From assembly GCA_036873135.1 (NCBI GenBank), contig JAPTYO010000007.1, positions 11,018,763-11,082,762 of the forward strand: a stretch of DNA of 64,000 nt, in the 5' to 3' direction. The translations under genes were made by a program, and so were the position numbers. This DNA comes from Clarkia xantiana subsp. parviflora (Eukaryota > Streptophyta > Magnoliopsida > Myrtales > Onagraceae). Positions 37,300 through 50,500 of the stretch are shown here, one piece after another; within the stretch, counting starts at the first letter, position 1; the number at the start of each line of letters is the position of its first letter. The notes below the pieces were generated by a model. That model ran no database searches. It was given only the letters and a program-made list of their open reading frames with translations, and was not told the origin of the DNA.

Positions 37300-39454
37300 A
37301 GCACTTCCAATGGTGAGTTCCTTGTTCCTCCACCTCACCCGCCATGTCACTGCTAACTCAACGAAGTATGAACTGCTACAGTAAATACTACAGTAAAATA
37401 GGAACTCTCTCTAGTTGTGGAGACCTAGTTCCACTTCCAAAATGGGACCCACATAATTTTATACTCACAATATAACTTTTTATACAAAAAACTCTATACA
37501 TAAATTAAATATTTATAAATACAAAATTATTTTGGTATTTAAATAATTATATAAAAAGTTACAAACATAATATATAAATAAGAACATAATTTTATTAAAT
37601 ATCATTGTAATTATAATAATTTAAAAATTATATTGCAAAAAAATACAAAAAAATATGTTAAATTTGTCAACTAAAAAATGAGAATATTATATATATATAT
37701 TTGAGACAACAAAGAATTAACACATGCATATCAAAATCAAATAGATGTACGACCAAATTTTATTAGCATTATATATAAATTAAATATTCATATTTTTAAA
37801 AATACGAACATGAACAAACCAATGAATGAGATTCAAGTGTTAGAATGAATTAATTAAAATAAACTTGGAAAAAATATGTACAAAAGCATAAAAATGTAAT
37901 TGATTGTTTAACGAGATTTCACATTTTTTATGAACTCGTCAAAGTTTCAATATTAGATCAATTTTTGGGTTCCAACTTTGACCGACGTGTGCTGTTAATT
38001 ATTCCGAAATTTGAAATTCGGCGTCGTTAGATTAGTTCAATTATTTATGTATTATACATTTAAAAGTAATTACGATTCTTTTTGTATTTAAAAATTGTAT
38101 AAAAACAAATATATAATATATAAATGAGCACATAAGTTTATAAAAATAATGACTGCAGTAATTTAAAAATTAAATTACAAAAAAAATATAAAAAGAATAC
38201 ATTAAAGTTGCCAATTAAAATAAAAATTAACTTATATATATATGAGACTACATAGAATTGTCACACACATTACTAAATTGCCAAAGATGTTAGACCAAAT
38301 CGTCTGAATCTTTTTTTGCTAGTTTGATTTGATAATTTACCATGGAAGAATCAAATATAACTTTAGAAGGGTTGAAATCTTTTAATTATACGCCACTTTA
38401 CTATAGTAATATTACTAACAAGTGCAGTCTTTACTCAGCTGTCATGATGATTGATAAATATAGTTATGGATATAATAATACTGATTAATTAAATTAATTG
38501 AATCAATATTATTTCATCATATCAGTGTATATCTGTTTTTCATCGATTGACATGTCTTGATTCATCGTCGTTAGCAGAATCACGTTTATGCACATTAATT
38601 AGATACATATTAGTAAATCGGTTTGGCAAAAAAAAATAGTAATCGGTTAAAGGTGAAGCCCTCGTGTGTTTTTACTAATGATTTTAATATACATAAAACA
38701 AAAATATATTGAATATCATTCTAAAAATATTATTTTTATATAATGTATCATAATAAAAAATATATTTCTTTTATATAATAATAATATAATAAGTAGATTA
38801 TATATAAATATATATGCATAAAAATAATATAATACTTTTTAATAAAAAAAAATTCTACATTTAATAATATGGAATTCTATACTATTTTTCAAAATTTAGA
38901 ATTGAAGGTTGTGTTACATGGTAAAATATAAACAAATTGAGTCTGAAAACTCTGAAACGGATTCGAAGTTAAAAAGTAGTAATTTTGGTTCGTGTAATTG
39001 TTTAACTTATTTAATATTAAAAATGACTTATTACGGCTCGTGTCATTGTTCGACTTAGCGTAGCATATATATATATAATATAATATAATAAAGAGGAAAG
39101 CAAAACAATTGAATAAAATAATATTAAAGAGTAGGAACCGACATGAACAGTAACTGGGGAGTTCCTACTAGTGGGAACTGTCTAACTTCACTATTCACTT
39201 GATAATGGCAAAATGGTAATATTAGTAATCCTAGTCACGCCTAGTGGCGCCTAGTCAGCGTCCAGTGGCAAATCTAGGAACTAGGAACTCCCATTTTGGA
39301 AGTAGGAACTCCCATTTTGGAAGTAGGAACTCCCATTGGAATGCAAAATTCTTATTTAATCATTACAAGTAGGAACCAACCGTAAGTGGAACTAGGAACT
39401 AGGAACTCTCTACAATGACAAATTTACAACATGGAACTACCATTGGAAGTGCTC
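37300..39454. mobile_element. Harbinger-type non-autonomous element, about 2.15 kb
   Basis: The ends 'agcacttccaatgg' and 'ccattggaagtgctc' are inverted repeats. TTA follows the right end (39455-39457) and precedes the left end (37297-37299), matching the 3-bp target duplication of PIF/Harbinger elements. Near the right end 'taggaactcccattttggaag' is repeated in tandem, and 'gttccacttccaaaatggga' near 37428 is its inverse. No transposase frame is visible, and the AT-rich middle may hold other insertions. Confidence 0.75.
39230..39345. repeat. Short tandem units within the Harbinger-type element
   Basis: 'taggaactcccattttgga' occurs in successive copies about 23 bp apart between 39278 and 39340. 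Just before them are several 'cctagtggcgcctagtcagc'-like units. Confidence 0.8.
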
Positions 39455-39547
39455 TTACGACACAACATTTGTGTGTTGTGCCGCTACGGCAACGAATTTA
39501 ATTTTTTTTAAGGGTTTATGTAATTTCGTGTTTTTTATTTAACCGTA

Positions 39548-39830
39548 TTAGAATGAGTGAAGAGTTTGTTAGGTGAGCCTTAAATGATTAAAATTGGGTG
39601 AACAATTTGATCGGGGGATCTCTAGAGGGTTGTCGGATAAACAGTTCCTCCAATTTTAGCCATTTAGGGTTCGCACGGATAAACTGTTCACCCATTCTAA
39701 TAGGATTTAAAAAAAAAAAAAAATCTAAAATTACTAAACCCAGACTAAACTTCTATGATTCATCCGGCAAAAATGTTATTCCAATTTTAGCCATCTAAGG
39801 TTCATTCGGCCAAACTGTTTCTATAGTTCA
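39548..39830. repeat. Dispersed palindromic repeat family, copy 3
   Basis: 'ttagaatgagtgaagagtttg' is mirrored by 'aaactgttcacccattctaat' about 130 bp later, with 'ccatttagggttcg' and a second arm 'ccatctaaggttcattcggc'. It is related to 25575-25910 and 35815-36060. Confidence 0.65.
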
Positions 39831-40386
39831 AAATCAAACATGTACCTGAGATAACACACGCTGACAAATTTGGTACCCATGATAATTTTTGTGAATTTTA
39901 GTTATCTGAGTAGACCAAAGTAATACACAATCTATTTTCTCGTTAGTTTATCCCTTATGGTGGCAAATCAAAATTATATTCACTTGAATTAACTAAAATA
40001 CGCTTTTGGTCTAAACTATTACAACAATTCACTTCTTTTCTTTCTGTTTCAAAAATTCAATTTTTAGCTATCTTCCTCAATCTCAAGGACATTACAGATT
40101 TGAGTGGTCTCTACTTAAAATTGATGTCTCAAATGTAAGTAGTTCGATGACCACACTCAACCGACAAAAATGCCATTTTAAACATATTGTTGGGTAAAAA
40201 CGTTATACGCTTATCAAACTTTTAATGTCATATTAGTTTGAATGTTCTTTTTTTTTATTTGGTATTAAATTCCAAGAATGATTGTAAAGTGGTCTCCCGT
40301 GTTTGTGCAATTGTTGTAGTATAAGATTTGGTATTTTTAAACTATTTTAGTGTTTTATATCTAAGTAGTAGAACTATGATTAAAGG

Positions 40387-40390
<4 letters not shown>

Positions 40391-40448
<58 letters not shown>
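40391..40448. repeat. (AT)n microsatellite
   Basis: An AT dinucleotide run of nearly 60 bp immediately left of the first copy of the duplicated SDP6 promoter segment. Confidence 0.95.
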
Positions 40449-40450
<2 letters not shown>

Positions 40451-41490
40451 CTTAAAAGTACGCGTTCATTTAACTATTTGAATTATTGCATTTTAACATT
40501 ATAATTATTATTAAAAGAAACTAATGAATTATACTAACAAAAAAACATGAGCCAAAAAAGGCAAACTATTAATTTGTTGTCCTAAATATACGAACAAATA
40601 GCACTAAGGTACATTTAAAAAAGATCTATATGATTAGAAAAAAATATGTGAAAAGAGACTTCAAAAAGTAGAGCTACCCACTCAGGCACGGACCATTCCG
40701 ATTCCCGGGTGCAAATTTCAATTCCCAACGCAACTCTTCGTCTTCCTCTTCCATTCATATACGACGACTACGAGCTGTTCCAATATATTATGTTTATTTG
40801 GCATACCCATTATGAATAATCAAATTATTAAAATAAATAAATACGTAATTATTAATATGATCTTTTAGAAATTATAATTATAATAATATTTAGCAACTAA
40901 GTATTTATTTATTTTAATATTTTAATTATTTGTAAGGCCTCGTTACTACTCAGAGGATAAGTAATAGGTAGGGATGGTACAAAAAATAGACAAAATCAAA
41001 CATGTGGTACCAAAAATCAAAAGTGGACAAATATAGAGTACCAAAAGACCTATAAACCCTATATTTTATGTATTTCATTCTTATTGATTCAAGCGATTCT
41101 AAATTCTAAATACAAATTTATATAAATAATTATGAATAAATTATTTAACTCCGCGCAAAGCACGGGCTAATAACCTAGTATATATATGTTTGTTAAAAGT
41201 GCACCTCCATTTAACTATTTGAATTATTGCATTTTGATATAATCCCAAAAGGAAATAAGAATGAGATTAATTTGGTGTTCTAAACCGTAACGGTGTACAT
41301 TGATTAAATTGTTGTTAAATTCATTCCATTTTTAAGAGGTTTATTACTATAATTATCCTACTAAAAGAAACTAATGAATTATACTAACCAAAAACAGCAG
41401 AGCCAAAAAAGGCATACTTTATTAACAAACTATTAATTTGTCATAAATATATGAACGAATTCCAATGCAACTCATCGTCTTCCTCTTCCA
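40449..41490. repeat. Direct duplication of the SDP6 proximal promoter and leader
   Basis: Copy 1 (40449-40753) and copy 2 (41180-41490) share 'catttaactatttgaattat', 'aaaagaaactaatgaattat', 'gagccaaaaaaggca' and the leader-like 'tcgtcttcctcttcca'. Copy 2 ends 64 bp before the SDP6 ATG and has an extra segment of about 108 bp (from about 41245). Both copies begin at TA-rich tracts. The 426 bp between them end with a Helitron-like terminus. Confidence 0.8.
41144..41178 (+). mobile_element. Helitron-type 3' terminus
   Basis: The hairpin 'ccgcgcaaagcacgg' is followed by 'gctaataacCTAG' and then T, a typical plant Helitron 3' end. The matching 5' end was not identified. It sits exactly at the left border of promoter copy 2 of SDP6. 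Confidence 0.55.
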
Positions 41491-41554
41491 AAGATAAGTA
41501 AATTCTTTCTTCTTCACCCCGCTTCTGTCACCAGCCTGGCCCACTCCTTTTCTT

Positions 41555-44500
41555 ATGGCGACCGGCATCCGTCTCCGCCGTCTTGCTGCCGTAGCCACCG
41601 CTACCGCCGCCGCGGCTGCATGTACTGCACTTACCCCTTCTTTCGCCTCCAACGACCGGCCCGGGGCGCCAGCTCTTGAGGCAATCAGGCGAATTGTCAG
41701 CGATCCTGCCGCTGCTGTACCGCCGAGAGCTGTCCAGGAAGCTGCTCTAGCTGGTGCCAGCACTGCCAGTCCTCTCGACATTCTCGTGATTGGCGGTGGT
41801 GCCACTGGCTGCGGTGTCGCTCTTGATGCCGCCTCTCGCGGTCTTCGCGTTGGGCTTGTTGAAAGAGATGATTTTTCTTCCGGCACCTCCTCAAGGTCCA
41901 CAAAGCTGATCCACGGAGGTATGAATTTGGATCTGAAACGTCATATCCACGCCAGTATTGCTGAATTATGGTTATTTGTTCAGGAATTCTATAATATTCT
42001 GTTTCATTTGTTCTTCTTCAATGCAATATTGTTTGGCGTTGAAATTCCATTGCTTCCCAATTTAGAATTTGAAACTCATTGTGTGATTAGTTCTATTAAT
42101 TTGAAACCACGACGCACAAAGAGATGTGCTTTTGTACCTCTCCTTGCAAAACATGCTGCTTCAAACAGCTCCATAGTGAAGGGTGATTGGCAAGGGTCAT
42201 TTTAAAAGTGAACGCTTGGAATTTTACTAGTTAAGGTAAATGTTCATATCTGACAGACAGTATTTGGTGCTTAGTGAATTTTTTATGCAGATCTGCCAAA
42301 TAAGTTAATGTCCTATTATGTGCGCTGGAGCATGAACTTCTTGAATATTTTTATGAGCTTAAACTTTGTTTCGATTATGAAGATTCGGGATCTTATGCAG
42401 TATTATATGCTTCTGGAACCCAGTTTTCTCTATCTATTACTAGAAACTCACTTGAGCTTGTTTCTACATTCTAGGAGTAAGGTACCTGGAAAAGGCTGTC
42501 TTCAATCTTGACTATGGGCAATTAAAACTTGTATTCCATGCTCTAGAAGAGCGAAAACAGGTTATTGATAATGCCCCACACCTGTGTCATGCTTTACCAT
42601 GCATGACACCATGTTTCAACTGGTTTGACGTGGTATACTACTGGATGGGCTTGAAGATGTACGATTTGGTGGCTGGAAGGCACCTTTTACATTTGTCTAG
42701 ATACTATTCTGCACAAGAATCTGTGGAACTCTTTCCAACTCTTGCAAGGAAAGGCAAAGATCAAGTCCTAAAAGGCACAGTGGTTTATTATGATGGACAG
42801 ATGAATGACTCTCGGCTTAATGTTGGATTAGCATGCACTGCTGCACTTGCTGGGGCAGCAGTACTTAATCATGCTGAAGTAGTAACCCTTCTGAAAGACG
42901 AAGCTAGTGACAGAATAATTGGTGCCCGCATTCGCAACAATATCTCAGGTAGTAGACTCATTTCCCTATACTGCTAGCACTCTAGAGCTATTTATTTCCT
43001 CTCCACACACTGAAGTTAAGATCTTTCATCTTCGCTTTATCATGCATGGATCTTTTGCAGGCTGATCTGTTTACATTTGTCTCTGCCTTTGTGTTTGTAA
43101 TCAGTTTGATGTGTAACTAGCAACTATTTGATGAAACGAGAAGCCATTAGCAAATCCCTAAGCTAACTTCTGAAAATGACAGTAACACCTGAAACTTAGA
43201 CATGCTTTGCGAATGCTTTTTAATTTATATTATATGAAATAAACATACTTCCATACACTAGTCAACATACGGTAATAAGCAAGCCTTTCTAATTGTCAAA
43301 CCACCTTTTTTCACATGAAAATATCCACCCTGTTCTCCTGACCCTGCTCCACCTAATTTGGTTTGTTTGTATGTATTTTTATTCACAAATACATACAAGC
43401 AGAAATAATGTATCTTTAATAGAAGATTTTGTCAAGATGCCGGGTTGTTACTGCTAAAAAATCTTCTTTAGTCTAATGTATCACTAATTAATATGAGACG
43501 CAACTTGACAAATTTGAGAGTATTATATTCTCTTGAATGTTACAGTGTAGCTGTTTGGTTAGCTTGTAGTTCAAGGGGTAGAATTTCTTTGAGTAAAATG
43601 GTATTTTCACTGGACCTCTCTCCAGTATAACTTCATGGAATGGAATTATAGAACATATTAATATGATTTGATTCCCTTCTGGTAACATCTTTTTGAATGT
43701 ATTCGTTCCATTTTCTTTTGTTATCTTTGGTAACTAACTAACTAACAGCCTTTTGATTATTTCAATGCCAGGCAAAGAGTTTGATACTTATGCCAAAGTT
43801 GTTGTCAATGCTGCTGGCCCTTTTTGTGACTCTGTTAGAAAGATGGCTAATTCAGATTCACAGCCAATTATCTGCGCAAGCAGTGGTGTACATATTGTCC
43901 TCCCAGACTATTATTCACCAGAAGGAATGGGCTTGATTGTTCCCAAAACTAAGGATGGGAGAGTTGTTTTCATGCTACCATGGCTTGGAAGAACAGTTGC
44001 AGGAACTACAGATTCCAATACAGCTATCACAATGCTGCCAGAACCTCATGAAGATGAGATTCAGTTTATATTGGATGCCATATGTGATTACCTTAATGTC
44101 AAGGTTAGTGGCCTTGTGTGCTTATATTGATTACCTTAACTATTGTGGCAATTCTTGTTTCTCTTCTTTCTTTTTTGGTGATGCTTCCAGATACACAATC
44201 TACAACATAATTCATGATTCCTTATGAAATTATTTGTTGTCATTATGGTTGGTATGAAACTTAAGGAAGTGGGGTGAGAAGTACAAATAAGTCTCTCTAA
44301 AATTTGGCGGTAAAAGAGTAAATAAATTTATCATGTTAATGCCAAATTTATTAAGGCTGTATGTATCATTTTTAACCCATTGAAACTATCGCAAAAAAAA
44401 AAATCCATTGAATCTGAAATTATTTCCTTTTTAGATTTTAAAATGTTGTTAGATCATGTAGGTAAGGCGTACAGATGTTCTCTCTGCTTGGAGTGGTATC

Positions 44501-45941
44501 CGTCCATTGGCAATGGATCCCACAGCAAAGAACACTGAGAGCATATCAAGAGACCACGTTGTATTTGAAGAGTATCCTGGCCTGGTCACCATAACTGGTG
44601 GAAAGTGGACCACCTACCGAAGGTATTTTCCTTTATAATTGATGGATTCCAATGTGAGATACCATTCAAATTAAGTAGGAAAACTATAATTAACTAAACT
44701 TGCTGATACTGTTACATATCACCAACATTAGATTAGAGTGTAATAAATTGTATTTTCCAGCATGGCAGAAGATGCAGTGGATGCAGCCATAAGGTCTGCA
44801 AAGCTGAAGCCCAGTAATGAGTGTATTACGAACAACCTCCGACTAGTGGGTGGGGAAGGATGGGAACCTGCATCATTTACCGTGCTTGCTCAGCAGTATG
44901 TGCGCCTGAAAAGGTCTTATGGAGGTAAAGTTGTTCCTGGTTCAATGGATACTGCTGCAGCAAAGCATCTATCACATGCTTATGGTACTTTTGCTGAAAG
45001 AGTGGCTGCAATAGCTCAGGTGACCTTTCTGCCTCCTTATGGTGATGTGTTTTGCATATTTTTTGGGTTAATAACTAAAAGACTGTCCATGGTTTACCCT
45101 ATGTTAAAATTAGATGTCTGAAGCTTGAAATGTTAAAATGGACTGTCCCAAGTTTCATTTTTGTTGAAATTTGGTGTCTCTGCGCGTCTTTTCATCTGCA
45201 TCCAATCATTTTCATCAACCCATTAACCCACTCATAATTCATCACTCTTACTCTTTACTTTTCACAAAATCGTCAAATTTCATCCAAAAGTTGAACATAA
45301 AAAAAATTTCTAGAAGAGTGGCGTGGAGTGATTTTCAAACGAAAACGGAGCAAGATTTACTTGCGCAAATGTGGCCAGCTTCTTAGGTGACCGTCCCAGC
45401 AAGATGACAAGAAGGGAGTGTGTAAGAGAGCTAGAATTTGGCAGTCGGTTTCGTCGGAATTGATTTCTCTAAAGTAATCACACCGAGACACCACATTTTA
45501 ACAAAATTGAAATCTTGGACACTACAGTATAACATTCGAAACTTCAGACACCTAATTTTAATATAGGGTAAACCTTGGATAGTTTTTTAGTTATTAGCCC
45601 TATTTTTATGAGGTACATATTTATTTTGTAAATATTTTCAGGATGAAGGATTAGGAAAGAGGCTTGCTCATGGATACCCATTCCTTGAGGCTGAAGTCGC
45701 TTACTGTGCACGCTATGAGTACTGCGAGTCAGCAGTAGATTTCATTGCAAGGAGGTCAAGACTTGCGTTCCTTGACACTGATGCTGCAGGCAGGGCACTG
45801 CCACGTGTGATTGAGATACTTGCAACAGAGCACAATTGGGACAAGTCTAGGAAGAATGCCGAGCTACACAAAGCTCGGAAGTTCTTGGAAACTTTCAAGT
45901 CGTCAAACAATGCTCAGTTCCATGATGGAAAACATAAATAA
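41555..45941 (+). CDS. SDP6: Mitochondrial FAD-dependent glycerol-3-phosphate dehydrogenase (SDP6)
   Basis: Oxidises glycerol-3-phosphate to dihydroxyacetone phosphate at the inner mitochondrial membrane, passing electrons to ubiquinone. In plants it is needed to use glycerol from seed oil. Exons: 41555-41918, 42475-42948, 43772-44103, 44462-44622, 44761-45019, 45642-45941; 1890 nt, 629 aa, the same length as I recall for Arabidopsis SDP6. The N-terminus is Ala/Arg-rich, as a mitochondrial presequence should be. The FAD dinucleotide fold is at about 75-95 ('ILVIGGGATGCGVALDAA'), followed by 'SSGTSSRSTKLIHGG'. Substrate/FAD regions include 'LPWLGRTVAGTTDS' and 'TGGKWTTYR'. Intron 5 carries a 0.5-kb transposon copy. 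The proximal promoter is duplicated upstream. Confidence 0.95.
45065..45600 (+). mobile_element. Non-autonomous element with long terminal inverted repeats, copy 2, inside SDP6 intron 5
   Basis: This is a full-length relative of 33250-33765 in the same orientation. The ends 'gggttaataactaaaagact' and 'agttttttagttattagccc' are inverted repeats that continue inward. The flanks 'tatttttt' and 'tattttta' may be an imperfect 8-bp target duplication. It occupies most of the 622-bp intron between exons 5 and 6 and leaves both splice sites intact. Confidence 0.82.
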
Positions 45942-47550
45942 TATCACTAGGGGTAGGTGGTTTCTTGCTCTTATTATTATTCTCTTCTGGTATCTTTTCG
46001 AAGGAACATACCTTAAAATGCTAATAAGTTGGGAAAAAAGTTGACAATCCAAGCACTTTTCGTGATTTTGTATGGAAAAGCACCAGTTTGTTGGGATATT
46101 CAGTGGAAGCATAAGATATGCAGCTTCTTCTGTTGAATCATACAATTACCTTATTTGTTCATACTCAACTGTATATACATACAGCTTTTGATAATCTTGA
46201 GCAAAATGTTGATGTTTTTCATGTAGGTACACATGGTAGAGAAAGATACTATAGTTGCAACTCAAAAGAAAAGTACTCAGCAGTTTGCAGCCTAGCAAAG
46301 TTAAGTTGGGGATTTATTTCAAAAGCAAATTTATATTTGTAGTATGATCAATCAATCAATCAGCAGCTCCCTTGTTTACTGAGGCTCTCTTTGTGCCTCT
46401 CCTGTTGATTCTTTGGTGTTAATTACAGAGGGACTCCTTTTATGTTATTTATATCAAGATCACTCACTATGTATTATTTATTGAGGTAATAAAATGAGTA
46501 TGATTAGAAAGGCACAGTAGTAGCCTTTCAGAATATTCAACAATGGCTTAGTTAATTAATGCGAGATTATTCTTCTTATTATGCCAATCTTGGTCTTGGC
46601 AATTTTTGTTAGCTTAATTGGGTGGGTGGGGGGTTTGATGTTTGGATTTTGTGTTTTGCTCATTACGATTGTGTGATATTTCCTTTCTTCTTCGTAATAT
46701 GAAAGAAGGAATATGGTCGTTAATGTTGGAGAAACTAACTGTTGTGAGAACTTTAGGGATCACACTTGGGTCTATCACCCATACACATGGCCTGGGCATG
46801 GGCTATGGATGACATTGACCTGGTTTCTATGTGGGTTTAGATTCAGTTGAGCAAGTTTTGAGTCAACTTATGGGGTTCACATTTGCCACTCCTATATAAA
46901 CAGTATTAGCAACTAGTTTTAAAAAAAAGTAGAGATGTGGTGCACTCAAACTAATTATTTAAATCCTGAATTTTGAACCTTCCTTAACCACCATATATTA
47001 TTAATGAATCAGGTCATCATTCTTGGGAAAGAGATTTTTTTTTATATGAACGCTAGGCATGAGAAGGAAATCACTTCATAATATGTAAATTGTTGTAACA
47101 CGAGTTTATTGCCAAATAGAGTGTAATGCCATTTAGAGCTAATGCCATATAGTTAGTTTGTCATAGATAATATTCATTTGATTACTTCGGTTTATTTGTT
47201 AATTTTAGTTGTTTGAATTTTATATACACTTGTATATTTTTTTTTTTTTTGGTTAACTGCACTTGTATGTATACATTGAAGCACATTTTTTTTTTTTTTT
47301 TTATAAAAAATAGAGTAGAGATTTCATTCATTCCAATCTATAAGGAGTACTGGCCAAAAAAATCTATAAGGAGTGGGCGCCCAAGTTGAAGAAATTATGA
47401 CTAAATAAATCAAATAAAAGTAGTAAAGCAATATATGCAACCGGGAGAAGAAATAGCTGCCAGTGCCGCACCAGTAGCTAGCTGTCCTACGGCCGCGGAA
47501 TCCTATCTTCTTCAGACTCCAAAGGAAAAGAGGAGCAGAGCAACACAGTA
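45942..47550. other. Intergenic spacer between SDP6 and SVR1
   Basis: SDP6 3' flank, then AT-rich spacer with T tracts near 47239 and 47288. Short open frames have no support. The SVR1 leader probably begins after about 47450. Confidence 0.5.
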
Positions 47551-50500
47551 ATGGCATCCGCAATAACAACCTTCTCTTCCTCTCTGCTCTCCAAGCCTTT
47601 CCATTTTCTCTCCGCCCCTAAGCCCCGCTTCACCTCTTTCCCTCGTATTGTCTGTTCCCGTTCTGCCTCCCCGTCTTCTTCTATCCAATTCAACATCTCC
47701 TTCGCGCCATCCAAACCCAAGCCTAATCCCGACACTAAAGTCTCCGACTCAGGAGAAGAAAATGAGTTCGCATCCGAGATACCTCAGCAGCTGTACGTTC
47801 CTTGGATTGTGCGCGGCGATGATGGAAAACTGTCAGTCCAGTCCCACCCGCCGGCGCGCCTCATTCACGCCCTCGCCAATGCTGACACCAAGGAGAAGAG
47901 GAAGAAGGACGTTAGGAAGACTGCTAACGTCGAGCCGAAGCACTCCAAGGCGGCGCGTCGCTTTTACAACGAAAATTTCGGGGCACAGGCGCAGCGCCTA
48001 AGCAAGGTTCTTGCTGCTGCAGGAGGTGAGTTGTTTCAATTACTCTTTTTCCCGACAGTTTGAATCGTCTGCTTGGGCCTTGCTGAATGCAGGTAACATG
48101 TATGTCAAAATGCAAGGGCATCCTTAAGATTCGTTTTCCTCATTGTCGTATGAGATTGAATTTTTTGGAGCCAAATAAATCTGCGCACATGCATGGAAAA
48201 TTCAAATATGGAACACTCCTAGTAGGCGGGTTATTAGAAGTATAAAGAAAAGTTCAATAGCCACTTCGGTACCACAATTTGGTATTTTATCCTAAAAAAG
48301 AAAGGGGTAGCATATGTTATTTGACAACAGTCAACATTGATGGAATTACGAAAACTTTTCATTATTATATATCCTAATGATGCTGTTATTTCTTGCCAGT
48401 GGCATCGAGACGCAGTAGTGAAGAGCTTATTTTTAGTGGTCGGGTGACCGTTAATGGCTCAGTATGTAACACTCCCCAGGTCAGATACTATTTCAGTTTG
48501 TTGTAGACAATGGTTGCTATTTTGCATCTGCAGATTTTTTGACGTGCTTCAACTACGTTAAGTTGTTTCATGGTTCAGTTGCCCGAAAGAGAATTTTGAT
48601 TGAAGTAAAACTTGCAGCTCCACCAATCTATCCTTTCTCAACAAGAAAGCCAAGGATATAAACTCCATGACCATGTTATAATGAACTCGTCTACATTTCC
48701 AACTGTCCATAGAACAAAATAATTTGTTGCTCAACCAAGTATCATAGCTGTGATTGTTCTTATTTCTGAAGCCTTTCCTTTGTTATTGGTTGAGCTGATT
48801 TTGCTGAGTTGCAGACTAAAGTTGATCCCTCAAAAGATATTATCTATGTCAATGGAAATCGCTTGCCCAAAAGGTTGCCTCCTAAGGTTTATCTTGCGCT
48901 AAACAAGCCAAAGGGGTAAGTTACCATAAATGATAATTACTTTTGATTTTTGTCACTCTTGATTGATGCTTCTGCTACTTTTTTGTTTTGGATGTTTTCT
49001 TACCTGCTATTATGCTGTACAACTGACAGGTATATCTGCTCTGCTGGTGAAAAAGAGTCTAAATCTGTGCTGGACCTATTTGAGGATTATCTGGGATCAT
49101 GGGTAAGAGTATCCACTACAGTGATTTTTCTACCTTTTGATCTTCTCTTATTTCGTTGAATTTATTCCTCAAAATATTTTTGGATTGGGATATGTGATAA
49201 CCATAACATGCTGTCTTTCAAAGAAAGTTGTTCTCTAACATTAATTTTTTGTGGGAAAATTAGGTAAATTAAGATTTTAGGCATTTTTCTCTTCTTAGTA
49301 TATATTTGTTCATTTCAGGGTAAAAAAAATGCCGGAACGCCTAAACCACGACTTTTTACTGTTGGCCGGCTGGATGTTGCCACAACTGGTCTTATCATCG
49401 TGACTAATGATGGTACGTTAATTCAGACTGTATTTTACATGATTTTTAACTTCTGCAGTCCTTAAAAGTGAAATTTAATCCTTTTTTTTTTTTTTTCCGC
49501 TTGAGTGACAAATAACTGCTGTAATTTCAATGCCACAAGTGCAGGAGATTTTGCTCAAAAAATTTCACATCCTTCGTCAAACTTGACAAAAGAGTAAGAA
49601 CTTGTATTGTTCTTTCCTGAACTTTATATTTGCACGTATCATTAACAGTTCTTTTAACCTTTTCTTAGTCTCTTAATACACAACATGTAGAATTTACCAG
49701 TTTGTAATTTTGTGACCAGTCAATATGTATATGCACGTACAGATATACGTTTACCAAAATAAGAAAAAAAAACGTACCTCGTATACTATTAAGGGTATCT
49801 TTGGAAGAAAACTGTCTAAGCTTGTTTAGATCAATTTTTATCTGGTATGCCAGAGTGGATGTGCTCTTACTTTTAAATCCCTGATACATTGCTGCTTCTC
49901 CTCCCATAAGCTTCATTCTTAACTCTGATCCTTTTCTAGTTCAAACTTCAAAGTTACCATGGCTCGTCAGTTAAGATACAACAAATGACATTTTTGTAAT
50001 AATGTCTGTTTTTCTTGTGTTTCACGTAATCTGTTACTGTAGATACATTGCTGCCGTAGATGGTGAGGTTAATAAACGGCACATGTCGGCCATTAGTGAA
50101 GGAACTTTGGTTGATGGTGTTCAGTGCACCCCAGATTCTGTGGAGTTATTAGCACGCCAGCTAGATATGTCTCGCCCTCGCCTTCGCCTCCGTATTGTGG
50201 TACCTCCTATTTGCTTTTAACTCTGATAGAACCATGCCATAGATAACCTTTACTAATCATTATGTTCTGATAGATGAGAAGATAGTCCCAACACTTTTAA
50301 CTGCATGTCTTTTGTAGTACTGGGGTTATTTTATGGTAAGGGATGAAGCAGAGCAAAGAACAGCTAAAATCTGCAATAGATGACGTATAGCTATTATGGG
50401 AGAAAAGTACATTAATCGAATATGCTTAGTCTCCACCTAGCCTCTCTTCTTTGGATGTAAATATATTTATAACAATCCAAATATACATTGCTTCCCTCCC

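Noticed and set aside
41422..41903. Minus-strand ORFs over SDP6 exon 1
   Set aside because: They are antisense shadows of the GC-rich presequence region.
41919..42205. Read-through of SDP6 exon 1 into intron 1
   Set aside because: A good donor lies at 41919, and exon 2 at 42475 restores the conserved 'GGVRYLEKA' continuation.
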